Part shown: piece after piece, positions 6,951 to 14,375 of the stretch
Position numbering within the stretch: the stretch's first letter is position 1
How the letters are laid out: each line of letters opens with the position of its first letter
Source of the DNA: Actinomycetes bacterium
Lineage (GTDB): Bacteria; Actinomycetota; Acidimicrobiia; Acidimicrobiales; Palsa-688
Direction of reading: 5' to 3'
DNA: 14,375 bases
Assembly (NCBI GenBank): GCA_021811865.1
Contig: JAKAQB010000078.1
Location: forward strand, 1-14,375
Notes under the pieces: generated by a model
What the model was told of the DNA's origin: nothing
What the model saw: the letters and a program-made list of their open reading frames with translations, nothing else
The model's database searches: none
Position numbers and translations under genes: made by a program

Positions 6951-9647
6951 ATGAGCAACATGGCCCGAGGATCACTGCGGGTGTACCTTGGCTCGGCCCC
7001 TGGCGTCGGCAAGACGTACAGCATGCTGAACGAGGGCTGGCGCCGGCGTGAGCGAGGCACCGACGTCGTCATCGGCTGGGTCGACACCCACGGGCGCGAG
7101 GCGACCGCCGCCCAGCTGCGAAACCTCGAGATCGTTCCCCCCAAGCTGCTCGTGCACCGGGGCCAGACACTCCCAGAGATGGACCTCGAGCAGCTTCTGC
7201 GCCGCCGACCCGAGGTGGCCCTCGTCGACGAGCTGGCCCACACCAACACCCCTGGGGCCACCCACGACAAGCGCTGGCAGGACATCGAGGCGCTGCTCGG
7301 CGCTGGCATCACGGTGATCTCCACGGTCAACATCCAGCACCTGGAGTCCTTGAACGACGTCGTCGCGGCCATCACCGGAGTGCCCCAACGCGAGACGGTC
7401 CCCGACGCCGTCGTGCGGGAGGCCGAGCAGGTGGAGCTCGTCGACATGACTCCCGAGGCGCTGCGTCGCCGCATGGCACACGGTCACGTCTACCCGCCCG
7501 AGCGGGTCGACGTGGCGCTCGCCAACTACTTCCGCCTGGGAAACCTGGTGGCGCTGCGCGAGCTGGCGCTGCTCTGGGTGGCTGACAACGTCGACGACCA
7601 GCTCCAGGCCTACCGCAGACGCCACGGGATCGACGGGCCCTGGGAGACCAAGGAGCGGGTGCTCGTGGCGCTCACCGGTGCCAAGGGCGGGGAGCACCTC
7701 ATCCGCCGCGCCGCGCGCATGGCCCAGCGCGCCAAGGGCGAACTCGTCGCTGTCCACGTCGTTGCCGACGACGGCCTCCGGGTCCGCTCCCCCTCCCATC
7801 TCGACGAGCAGCGGGCGCTCGTCACCCAGCTGGGCGGGAGTTACCGGGAGATCATCGGCGCCGACGTCGCCGACGCGCTGGTTCAGCTGGCAAAGGGCGA
7901 GAACGCCACCCAGATCGTCCTCGGCACCAGTCATCGCTCGCACTGGACACGTCTGAGCGCCGGCTCGGTTGTGAACGCCGTCATCGCCAAGTCAGGCGAC
8001 GCCGTCGACGTCCACGTCATCTCCGCCCCAGCTCGGGTCGTGGCCGACGAGACCAGCTCTCCTCTACGCGAGCACAGGGACCGAGGATTGGCGCGTCTCC
8101 TCGGCCGCCTCACCGCTCTTGGCGTCGTCAGCCGGCGCCGTCGGCTCCTCGGTTTGGCGATCGCTGTCGTGGCGCTCCCCCTCCTCACCGTCTGCCTCGC
8201 AGTCACCCGCGGCGAGCTGCCACTCGGCACCGTCTCGCTGCTCTACCTCCTCCCGGTGGTCGCCGCCGCCGCCGTCGGTGGTGCCGCCGCGGGCGCGGTG
8301 GCCGGCGTCGGTGGCTTCCTCCTCCTGAACTGGTTCTTCAGCCCGCCGATCCACACCCTCACCATCGCCGACCCCCGCGACGTGTTCACCTTGGGTGTGT
8401 TCGTGGTGGTCGCCGCCGTCGTGAGCGCTCTTGTCGACGTGGCTGCCCGGCGCTCGCTCGAAGCACGGCGCACTCGCTCCCAGGCCTCCTCTCTGGCCCG
8501 GGCCACCGCGGCGTTGGTCGACCGACCCGACCCGCTCCCTGCCCTCGTGGACGAGATCGTCCAGACGTTCCCTGTGCGCGGCGCTGCGGTGCTGCGCCGC
8601 GTCGGCGACGACTGGGTCCCCGAAGCGGCGGCCGGGCATGATCCGCCCTCCTCGCCCCGCGGCGCCACGCTCGCCTTGCCGGTCGACTCCGACAGGGTGC
8701 TCGCCCTTGCCTCAATCCGGATGCGAGCCGACGACCGGGAGGCGCTCAGCACCTTCGCCGGCCAGCTCGCCGTCGCCGTCGTAAAGCGGGAACTGCACGC
8801 ACAAGCCTCGGAGGCGACCAGCCTGGCCAAGGCCAACGAGGTGCGCACCGCGCTGCTCGCGGCGGTGAGCCATGACCTGCGCACGCCACTCGCGTCGATC
8901 AAGACAGCAGCCACGAGCTTCCTCCCCCACGACGTGGCCTGGGAGCCCGAGGCGGTGCGCACCCTGCTCGGCACCATCGACACCGAAGTCGACCGACTTT
9001 CGGCGCTGGTCGCCAACCTCCTCGATATGAGCCGGTTGGCGACCGGTGCCGTCGTCGTCCACCCCCAGCATGTCGGACTGGACGAAGTGGTGGCCGCCGC
9101 GCTGACGTCGCTGGCCTACGGCACCGACCTGGTCGAGCTCGCCGTCCCCGAGACCTTGTGCGCCGTCGAGGCCGACCCGCCGCTGCTCGAGCGCGCGCTT
9201 GCCAACCTGCTCGCCAACGCCGTCCACGCCTCGGGGGATCACCCGGTCAGGGTCATCGCCGCCAGCCAGCCGGGCGGCTGGGTAGAGCTTCGCATCGTCG
9301 ACCGGGGACCGGGCATCGCGCCGGTCGACCGAGAGCGGATCTTCCTCCCGTTCCAGCGCCTCGGTGACCGCGACGCAGGCAGCGGGGTCGGTCTCGGGCT
9401 GGCGGTGGCCAAAGGCTTCATCGAGGCCCTCGGCGGCGACCTGCTGGTCGAGGACACGCCCGGCGGCGGAGCCACGATGATCGTCCGGCTCCACCAGGCC
9501 CAGCTGGCGGAGCCCCAAGGCGTACCTGACGAAGTGGACGTACCCGGTGAAGCGGACGTCAGCGTCCGAAGGGCGGGTAGCAACGGCGGGGGGACGACGA
9601 GACCTCCGCTCGACGACTCGATCCTTTGGGAAGGAGTCCGCGAGTGA
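6951..9647 (+). CDS. kdpD: Osmosensitive K+ sensor histidine kinase KdpD
   Basis: A full-length 898-residue KdpD, the membrane sensor kinase controlling kdp expression. Domains in order: KdpD-type ATP-binding domain at about 8-215 with Walker A GSAPGVGKT (14-22) and Walker-B-like VALVDELAHTN (89-99); universal-stress-protein domain at about 235-360; four clustered membrane helices at about 396-498 (DUF4118 type); GAF-like linker at about 510-615; dimerisation/phosphoacceptor helix with His641 in AAVSHDLRTPLASIK; and an ATPase domain with N-box NLLANAVHAS (752-761), DRGPGI (784-789) and GVGLGLAVAKGF (812-823). A 48-residue acidic, Pro/Gly-rich tail follows the kinase core. The USP domain lacks the SxS...FTAxY signature described for c-di-AMP binding in Staphylococcus aureus KdpD. 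Start ATG 6951 has GAGGAG 10 bases upstream; ATG 6960 is an alternative. Confidence 0.97.
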   Translation: MSNMARGSLRVYLGSAPGVGKTYSMLNEGWRRRERGTDVVIGWVDTHGREATAAQLRNLEIVPPKLLVHRGQTLPEMDLEQLLRRRPEVALVDELAHTNTPGATHDKRWQDIEALLGAGITVISTVNIQHLESLNDVVAAITGVPQRETVPDAVVREAEQVELVDMTPEALRRRMAHGHVYPPERVDVALANYFRLGNLVALRELALLWVADNVDDQLQAYRRRHGIDGPWETKERVLVALTGAKGGEHLIRRAARMAQRAKGELVAVHVVADDGLRVRSPSHLDEQRALVTQLGGSYREIIGADVADALVQLAKGENATQIVLGTSHRSHWTRLSAGSVVNAVIAKSGDAVDVHVISAPARVVADETSSPLREHRDRGLARLLGRLTALGVVSRRRRLLGLAIAVVALPLLTVCLAVTRGELPLGTVSLLYLLPVVAAAAVGGAAAGAVAGVGGFLLLNWFFSPPIHTLTIADPRDVFTLGVFVVVAAVVSALVDVAARRSLEARRTRSQASSLARATAALVDRPDPLPALVDEIVQTFPVRGAAVLRRVGDDWVPEAAAGHDPPSSPRGATLALPVDSDRVLALASIRMRADDREALSTFAGQLAVAVVKRELHAQASEATSLAKANEVRTALLAAVSHDLRTPLASIKTAATSFLPHDVAWEPEAVRTLLGTIDTEVDRLSALVANLLDMSRLATGAVVVHPQHVGLDEVVAAALTSLAYGTDLVELAVPETLCAVEADPPLLERALANLLANAVHASGDHPVRVIAASQPGGWVELRIVDRGPGIAPVDRERIFLPFQRLGDRDAGSGVGLGLAVAKGFIEALGGDLLVEDTPGGGATMIVRLHQAQLAEPQGVPDEVDVPGEADVSVRRAGSNGGGTTRPPLDDSILWEGVRE

Positions 9648-10330
9648 GTCAGATCCTCGTGATCGACGACGAAGCCCCCTTCGCCCGGGCCTTGAGCATC
9701 GGCCTGCGCGCCCGTGGCTACGAGGTCGAATGGGCCGCCAACGGGCGCGGCGGCCTCGAGATGGCAGCCCGACAGCACCCCGACGTCATCTTGCTGGACC
9801 TCGGCCTGCCCGATCTCGACGGGGTGGACGTCCTGAGGGGGTTGCGCGCCTGGACCGCGACGCCGGTCATCGTGCTCTCCGCCCGCAGCCACGAGCAGGC
9901 CAAGGTCGAAGCGCTCGACTGCGGGGCTGACGACTATGTCACCAAGCCCTTCGGCATGGACGAGCTCGTCGCCCGGGTCCGCACCGCGCTACGCCGGGGT
10001 GCGCCGACCGAGGACCGGGCCCGCATCGCGACGGAGCACTTCACCATCGATCTCGTCAACGAGCAGGTGACCAACCCCTCGGGCCAGCCGGTGCGTCTCA
10101 CCCCGACCGAGTGGCGGATGATCGCCACCTTGGCCCGCAACCCCGGGAAGCTCATCTCCCGGCGCCAGCTGCTCCAGGAGGTCTGGGGACCGCAGTATGA
10201 GAGGGAATCGGACTACCTGCGAAGCTACATGGGCAGGATCCGACGCAAGCTGGAGCCGGACCCATCCCGGCCCCGCTACTTCCATACCGAGCCCGGAATG
10301 GGCTACCGGTTCGTCCCGCCCGAGGAGTAA
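9644..10330 (+). CDS. kdpE: KDP operon response regulator KdpE
   Basis: A 228-residue OmpR/PhoB-family regulator, partner of KdpD. The receiver domain (about 1-118) has the acidic pair Asp8-Asp9, phosphorylated Asp52 in ILLDLGLPDLDG, the Ser/Thr switch in VIVLSAR (76-82) and Lys101 in DDYVTKPF. The C-terminal winged-helix DNA-binding domain (about 128-226) has VRLTPTEWRMI, the recognition-helix region around SDYLRSYMGRIRRKLE, and the closing wing PGMGYRF. Start is GTG 9644, with AAGGAG at 9631-9636; it overlaps the kdpD stop as GTGA, so the pair is translationally coupled. A TTG at 9626 would add six residues and place the start before the Shine-Dalgarno, so I reject it. Its expected targets are the divergent kdp promoters. 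Confidence 0.96.
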   Translation: MSQILVIDDEAPFARALSIGLRARGYEVEWAANGRGGLEMAARQHPDVILLDLGLPDLDGVDVLRGLRAWTATPVIVLSARSHEQAKVEALDCGADDYVTKPFGMDELVARVRTALRRGAPTEDRARIATEHFTIDLVNEQVTNPSGQPVRLTPTEWRMIATLARNPGKLISRRQLLQEVWGPQYERESDYLRSYMGRIRRKLEPDPSRPRYFHTEPGMGYRFVPPEE

Positions 10331-10362
10331 CCGCGCAGCGGAGAAGCAAACGGCGCTGAAAC

Positions 10363-10385
10363 AGGTGGCCGCCCGTCCGCCACCT
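10363..10385 (+). terminator. Weak hairpin after kdpE
   Basis: AGGTGGC at 10363-10369 and GCCACCT at 10379-10385 form a perfect 7-bp stem with a 9-base loop, 32 bases after the kdpE stop. No T-run follows. It is a possible terminator for kdpDE, or chance in GC-rich DNA. Confidence 0.3.
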
Positions 10386-10443
10386 TGCGTGCTGGTCACG
10401 AGCAGACCCTCGGTGAGGTTCCTGCGCCGTCGTCGGCGAGGAG

Positions 10444-11230
10444 TCACCGACGCCGTACGTGCCGCCCTGGCGCGAGCTGACCGGGACGCCTACCTGAGGC
10501 AGCCGGAACGTGCGGACACTTTCTGGCCCGAGGCTGAAGCATGGGGTGCCGCTCCACACGCCGTCGCACGAACTCGCCACCCTGCGTCATGGACTCTTCG
10601 ATGATGTGCACCAGTTCCTCACGTCCGGACGACAGGCCATAGCTGTCGGCGACCAGGCGGAGCCGCCCGAACGGGTCGAATGGCCCCCACCCCCATACGA
10701 GGGCGTCGGCGGGGGTGTCGAGAGGGATGCACATGCGGGCCATGGCCGCCACGTCGTAGAGCGGTCGACCGGGGCCGCGAAGTCGAAATCCAACAGGGCG
10801 ACCGCGGCACCGTCTCGGAACACGACATTCTCCAGGCACACGTCGTTGTGGCACACCACGCTGCCGTCCGCCGGCTCGGCCAGTTCCCGATTCCAGGTCG
10901 TCCCTTCCGGCGCCTCGAAACCGCTGGTGGCGTCGTGGAAGCGGGCCAACAGGCCTGCTACCGACGCCAGCGCCTGGTCGGTCTGCGACCAGACCGGAAC
11001 GGCGGCACGGCCACGTCACCGGGGATGAACACCAGCCGCTCTCGCCCATCGGGATCAATGCCCACCGGCTCGGGCACGCCGTCGAAGCCGGTCGCTCGGA
11101 CATGCCGGAAGAGGGAGTGGACCAACTCGGTGTGCGGGTTCGCTGGCCGCAACACGTAGTTGCCTTCCCGGACGACCGACCGGCGTTCGCCACGCCCCCC
11201 TGGAGCACTTCTCGCTCGGCCACTCGACAA
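10444..11230 (-). pseudogene. Aminoglycoside/choline-kinase-like phosphotransferase, broken by two frameshifts
   Basis: Three minus-strand frames, read in order, make one APH-family (PF01636-like) small-molecule phosphotransferase. Frame A (about 11230-10997) gives VVREGNYVLRP, LFRHVRATGFDGVPEPVG and RLVFIPGDVAVPPF. Frame B (about 10994-10771) gives VWSQTDQALASVAGLLARFH and the catalytic loop VCHNDVCLENVVF, followed by the metal-binding ALLDFDFAAP. Frame C (about 10768-10444) gives RPLYDVAAMARMCIPLDTP, WGPFDPFGRLRLVADSYG and EFVRRRVE. Restoring one base in the CCGG at 10994-10997 and one in the CCGGGG at 10769-10774 joins all three without losing a residue. The end (after RRRVE) looks unlike the family. 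As sequenced it cannot make an active enzyme. The start is unclear: TTG 11230 is the last open codon of frame A. Sequencing error remains possible. Confidence 0.75.
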
Positions 11231-11382
11231 CCATGCCAGCTACTAGGCCGAGGCCGCTGGCAGACAGACCGCACTGCGGCCCGCGACTCGAAAAAAGTTG
11301 CTGCCATACCCCTTCACTTCGCAGCGCAAGAGGCGCAAAGCACTCGCCCCTGGCGCGCTTGTCCGGTCGTGGGCACACAGTG

Positions 11383-11703
11383 GGCCAGAAGAACGATCCG
11401 GCTGGCACCTGCCGGGAGCCCTACGTCGCTGCCGACGACCTCGAAGCCCAAGTCGAGGACCTCTACCGGCGCATCCAGCTTCCCGAGTCCTGGGCCGAGC
11501 GGCTCCGCGAGGAGCGCTGCCGAGATCGAAGAGCGCCAGGCATCCGACGTCGCCCAGAGCCAGCTGCTCACCGACCGGTTGGCCAAGGCCGAGAGTGAAC
11601 GGCGAAAGCTCCTCGATGCCTACTACGGCGGGGCCATCGACGTGCCGACGCTCAAGACCGAGCAGGTCCGGATCGGTGCGGCCATCGACGCGGCCAAGGA
11701 AAG
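11383..11703 (+). pseudogene. C-terminal remnant of a large serine recombinase
   Basis: Only the tail of a resolvase/invertase-type site-specific recombinase survives. From 11383 one frame reads GQKNDPAGTCREPYV (end of the recombinase zinc ribbon), then AADDLEAQVEDLYRRIQLPE and SWAERLREE. At about 11511-11517 the reading moves to another frame (net +1 or -2 bases), continuing AAEIEERQASDVAQSQLL, TDRLAKAESERRKLLDAYYG, GAIDVPTLKTEQVRIGAAID and AAKE, the long coiled-coil arm of such enzymes. The catalytic serine domain, the DNA-binding domain and the first half of the zinc ribbon are absent; 11230-11382 may hold degraded upstream sequence (HCGPRL) but it is not secure. Homology stops abruptly near 11703, about 70 bases before the end of the restriction gene, which suggests a mobile-element boundary. 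Confidence 0.75.
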
Positions 11704-11771
11704 TGGAGAAGACGATGTCTTATTCGAACCGAGCCGGCATGCGCCAGCGCCTGGGCAGCCTAGCGCAGGCG

Positions 11772-12617
11772 TCAAACCAGCCCTAGTCGACGTGCGGCTT
11801 CCTCGAGATCGGCCCTGAACTCTCCGAGAGTGTTCAGCGTATAGAGCCCGTCGATCCGGTCTCCGTGTCGGAGATCGTAGATGCGCCGCAGGTCGGCGGC
11901 GCGACTCTTCCACCCGATGCCGTCGACGGCCGCCATCACGAACTGGGTGGGAAGGCGGACGTTGGCCATGTCTTCGATCTCTCGGACAGCATCCGTCAGT
12001 TTCGATCCGGTAGAGTCGAACCCTTTTGCGGCCACGACGATCTTGGCGTCCGATCCACCGCTGGGGATCGCCAGGTCGCACGGTGCCGTCGCGCCGCCCC
12101 GACCCTGGAATCTGGTTCGCGTCTGGTGGGGTAGCCCAAGGAGATCTGCCACTGCCTCCACTTCGTCCTCAACCCGACGACCCGTTACTCCTGCCGCGGC
12201 CGCGGTTCGCCGGGTGCCGGCCCGGGCGACGAGCACATCTCCGAAGTCGTAGGAACGATGTAGCTGCTCACCAACGAGTCGGACGAGGTCGTATTCCTGA
12301 TCCAGCATTGCCACCACGTCTCCTGCTCGCTCCCGGCTAAGAGTCACCCAGCCTGAGGATCCGAGGTGGTGGCGCAGGACGTTCTTCAGTCGCTCGCGGC
12401 TGAGGCCGACAGCCAGCGCGAGGATCGGCACGGCGTCGGAATGGTTGGCGACAAACTCTGCGAGGGTGGCCTGGTCGATCGTGGGCAGGGCGGCAAGTTG
12501 GTCGGCGATGGCGCGGATCGCCTCGGATTCGGCCGTAGGAACCGTCGGGTCGAACGGCCGGTCGAGTTGGCTGAGCGATTCGACGTAAGCCTCCAATGAA
12601 GCCGGTGCAGGGCTCAT
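11772..12617 (-). CDS. DpnII-like type II restriction endonuclease
   Basis: A 281-residue protein that I read as the nuclease of a type II restriction-modification pair. The N-terminal half (about 1-140) is helical and not diagnostic. The C-terminal half resembles the DpnII/MboI-type PD-(D/E)xK domain: helix TGRRVEDEVEAVADLLGL (145-162) with a glutamate, Asp181 in APCDLAIP, then VVAAKGF with Lys198 (the D...AxK variant of the catalytic motif), followed by GSKLTDAVREIEDM, a strand TQFVMAAVDGIGW (224-236) and RIYDLRHGDRIDGLYTLNTL. The GW and IDGLYTL elements are also seen in DpnII-type enzymes. The ATG at 12617 shares a base with the methyltransferase stop (TGATG), as expected for a coupled modification-then-restriction operon. 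The recognition sequence cannot be read from this; GATC is only the family precedent. Confidence 0.75.
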   Translation of the reverse strand: MSPAPASLEAYVESLSQLDRPFDPTVPTAESEAIRAIADQLAALPTIDQATLAEFVANHSDAVPILALAVGLSRERLKNVLRHHLGSSGWVTLSRERAGDVVAMLDQEYDLVRLVGEQLHRSYDFGDVLVARAGTRRTAAAAGVTGRRVEDEVEAVADLLGLPHQTRTRFQGRGGATAPCDLAIPSGGSDAKIVVAAKGFDSTGSKLTDAVREIEDMANVRLPTQFVMAAVDGIGWKSRAADLRRIYDLRHGDRIDGLYTLNTLGEFRADLEEAARRLGLV

Positions 12618-13675
12618 CAGGCGATGAATAGGTACTCGGTGGCCTCGCGGCGCTCTGCTTGCGAGTGAGTTCCAAAGTGATACCGATGATCGATCTCCCG
12701 GACTTCGACGCTTCCCCGAACGTCCTGCAGCAGATCCTCGATCACCTCTGCGTTTGGAACAGCGTTCGAACTATACGACAGCACGATCGTGGAGTTCGCG
12801 AACTGCTTGAACGTCTCAGTAAGAGCCCCGACCACGGTCCGCTTGTAAGAGAACGGCGTATATCGCTTGGCGAGTTTCTTCGTCTTCGTGTTCTCCATGA
12901 TTGCCTGCCCGCGCCAGTAGACCGCGAGTCCTTCGAGGAAGTGGTACCGCTTGATGTAACAGTTGTCGTCCCGTGGTGGCGCGTAGGGAGGGTCCAGGTA
13001 CACGACGTCGTAGCCAGCCGGTTCGAGATCGAAGACGTCGCCATGATGGGCGCGGCAGTCCTGACCGCTATCGAATACCACCGAGTTGTACTTCTCGGCC
13101 GTTTCGACGAAATGCTCACGCAACGGCAAGTGGAGGTCCCTTCGCCCGTCGTCGTAGCGGAGATCCGTGAAGGTGAAGACCCCACGAGGTTGTTTTCTTG
13201 CAGCCGCGAGGACCAATGCGGAGATGGCGAGCGCCCGCTTGGCGCCCTGGAGCCGGTCGATGTGCGACCATGCCGAATCCAGGAAGGCTCGGTCCTCAGC
13301 CGTGAAGTAGAGGCCGTCGAACGTCGTTTGGATAAAGTCCCGATCGTCCAATGGGGGACCAACGATCTGCGCGATGTCGGCTTCAGTGAGCCTGACGCGT
13401 TGATTCGCGACGGTCGCCTCGGCGATCACTGCGGGGAAGGACAGGAAGTCGTTCGTAGTCACCGCCGCACCCAGTACCTTGAGCGTGTACGCGACGACGC
13501 CGCTACCACTGAAGGCGTCCAGGGCCGTCCTTGGCTCAAGCTCGCTGAAGAGCTCGGCTAGGTACGGGACAAGGCGATACTTCGAACCCATGTAACGGAG
13601 TCGCGGGAAGGCCACGATCCGAGCGATCGACGCCTCGAGCCGCGTGGCCGAAGCGGAGAGCGTCATCGAAGACAT
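12617..13675 (-). CDS. D12-class DNA adenine N6-methyltransferase
   Basis: A 352-residue methyltransferase that would protect host DNA from the neighbouring nuclease. Motifs, numbered from ATG 13675: RYMGSKYRLVPYLAELF at 27-43 (motif X), DAFSGSGVVAY at 53-63 (S-adenosylmethionine-binding motif I), TTNDF at 73-77, GDVFDLEPAGYDVVYLDPPY at 212-231 with catalytic DPPY (motif IV), then NCYIKRYHFLEGLAVYWRG, TIVLSYSSNAVPN and an ending YLFIA. The order X-I-IV is the D12 (alpha, Dam-like) arrangement. The frame is open to GTG 13834, but the added 53 residues are low-quality, so a start at 13675 or 13666 is preferred; neither has a clear Shine-Dalgarno, so the exact start is uncertain. No controller (C) protein gene is seen. 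Composition is less GC-biased than in the kdp genes. Confidence 0.85.
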   Translation of the reverse strand: MSSMTLSASATRLEASIARIVAFPRLRYMGSKYRLVPYLAELFSELEPRTALDAFSGSGVVAYTLKVLGAAVTTNDFLSFPAVIAEATVANQRVRLTEADIAQIVGPPLDDRDFIQTTFDGLYFTAEDRAFLDSAWSHIDRLQGAKRALAISALVLAAARKQPRGVFTFTDLRYDDGRRDLHLPLREHFVETAEKYNSVVFDSGQDCRAHHGDVFDLEPAGYDVVYLDPPYAPPRDDNCYIKRYHFLEGLAVYWRGQAIMENTKTKKLAKRYTPFSYKRTVVGALTETFKQFANSTIVLSYSSNAVPNAEVIEDLLQDVRGSVEVREIDHRYHFGTHSQAERREATEYLFIA

Positions 13676-13884
13676 CGTGGCAGGTCGAGGACGCTGAGCG
13701 TGGGACCTCGCAGGCGGGCCGGCCCATAGAGACGGCTGGGACACAGGTGACATCGGGAACCTCGCGGACTTGAAGCACTTGTCGGGTTGAGGGATGACTC
13801 GATTCTCCTTGTACGACATGGGTGTGACGGTCACGGCTCAGAGAGAGCGACCATCCGAACAGAGCGCGGCGCGTGCCTGCGACC

Positions 13885-14375
13885 TCAACCCATCCTTCGC
13901 GGATTCCGACGTCGAGCTCGGGGACGTGGCCGGTCTGACGACTCACCTTGAAGGGATCCGATGTTCACCCAGTAGGCATTACGCATTCGGCGGTAGTCCC
14001 AGATGTCGCCCTGAGGCCTTCTCGATACCTCGACGATCCCGAAGTGTTTCAGCTCGCGGATGCCCTTGGTCCAGGTGTCCGGCGACAGGTCGTAGCGGAC
14101 ACGAGCCTGGGTTGGTGCGATCGTCTGCGCTCCGGCGCGGCCTCCTTGTAGGTCGAGGAGGATGATCAGCAGCGCCAGTGCCGCGCCAGACAGGCGGACG
14201 ATCCAGCCGTTCAGCCAGAGACCTAACGGAAGTTGGACGTAGCAGGTGGCCCCGGTGGGACGCGCGAAGGGTTCACCGGAGCCCGTCTGGCTCAGGAGCT
14301 GGATCCCGCCCGGCGCTCCGGGGCGGCGATCCGAGACCAGGAATCGGTGCTCGTGGAGCCAGTAGCTGACGTCGT
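13885..14375 (-). CDS. Winged-helix-like protein, C-terminal part, off right edge
   Basis: A minus-strand frame is open from the right edge (first full codon at 14373) to TGA at 13885-13887, giving 162 residues with no start inside the window. It reads YWLHEHRFLVSDRRPGAPGG near the edge, then ATCYVQLPLGLWLNGWIVRL, a hydrophobic helix GAALALLIILLDLQGG, then RYDLSPDTWTKGIRELKHFG and IVEVSRRPQGDIWDYRRMRN. The pattern 'helix, then S.DTW..GIREL...GIV.V' is that of a winged-helix DNA-binding domain, as in replication-initiator-like or transcriptional proteins of actinobacterial accessory regions; the hydrophobic stretch is then a buried helix, not a membrane span. The last 20 or so residues (from about GESSDRPRPRARR) are Arg/Pro-rich and may be noise before the stop. 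I cannot name the family. About 210 bases separate it from the methyltransferase start. Confidence 0.6.
   Translation of the reverse strand, partial: DVSYWLHEHRFLVSDRRPGAPGGIQLLSQTGSGEPFARPTGATCYVQLPLGLWLNGWIVRLSGAALALLIILLDLQGGRAGAQTIAPTQARVRYDLSPDTWTKGIRELKHFGIVEVSRRPQGDIWDYRRMRNAYWVNIGSLQGESSDRPRPRARRRNPRRMG

Noticed and set aside
12659..13561. 300-residue plus-strand frame opposite the methyltransferase.
   Set aside because: No recognisable motifs; the minus strand carries the DAFSGSG and DPPY methyltransferase motifs in order.
13536..13946. Minus-strand 136-residue frame starting at GTG 13946, just before the methyltransferase.
   Set aside because: The first 45 codons have fair codon bias, but the rest overlaps the methyltransferase out of frame and shows no domain; not strong enough to call.
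1..14375. CRISPR array, tRNA or rRNA genes.
   Set aside because: No regularly spaced repeats and no cloverleaf or rRNA-like sequence was seen.

Overview
The window is GC-rich DNA from a bacterium, most likely an actinomycete-type organism (Actinomycetota, possibly Acidimicrobiia-like). That placement is inferred from codon bias, from the short KdpF ending in RPEKL, from the OB-fold protein type and from the serine-recombinase remnant; no rRNA or tRNA is present to confirm it.

Layout. (1) Positions 1-1252: a probable minus-strand gene fragment runs off the left edge, with a likely frameshift close to its start. Divergent from it is a formate/nitrite-transporter (FNT) family channel. A strong hairpin at 1446-1472 sits between the converging FNT and kdp transcripts. 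(2) Positions 1527-6700, minus strand: an intact high-affinity K+ uptake operon in the order OB-fold protein, kdpA, kdpB, kdpC, a 31-residue membrane protein, kdpF. KdpF is last instead of first, and two extra small genes belong to the unit. (3) Positions 6701-6950: a divergent control region with an 11-bp-period direct repeat that could be a KdpE operator. (4) Positions 6951-10330, plus strand: kdpD and kdpE, the sensor kinase and response regulator, overlapping by 4 bases. The two-component system and the transporter it should control therefore share one intergenic region.

(5) Positions 10444-11703: a zone of gene decay. It holds an aminoglycoside/choline-kinase-like phosphotransferase split over three frames by two apparent single-base losses, then the C-terminal scrap of a large serine recombinase with its own frameshift. 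(6) Positions 11772-13675, minus strand: a two-gene type II restriction-modification system, a D12-class adenine methyltransferase followed by a DpnII-like PD-(D/E)xK endonuclease, joined by a TGATG stop/start. Its base composition looks less GC-rich than the kdp block. (7) Positions 13885-14375: the C-terminal part of a winged-helix-like protein running off the right edge.

The left two thirds is thus a K+ homeostasis locus, and the right third is an accessory region (recombinase scrap plus restriction-modification) consistent with past horizontal transfer. The least conventional part is the kdp operon's extra content: an OB-fold protein coupled to kdpA and a tiny membrane protein before kdpF.
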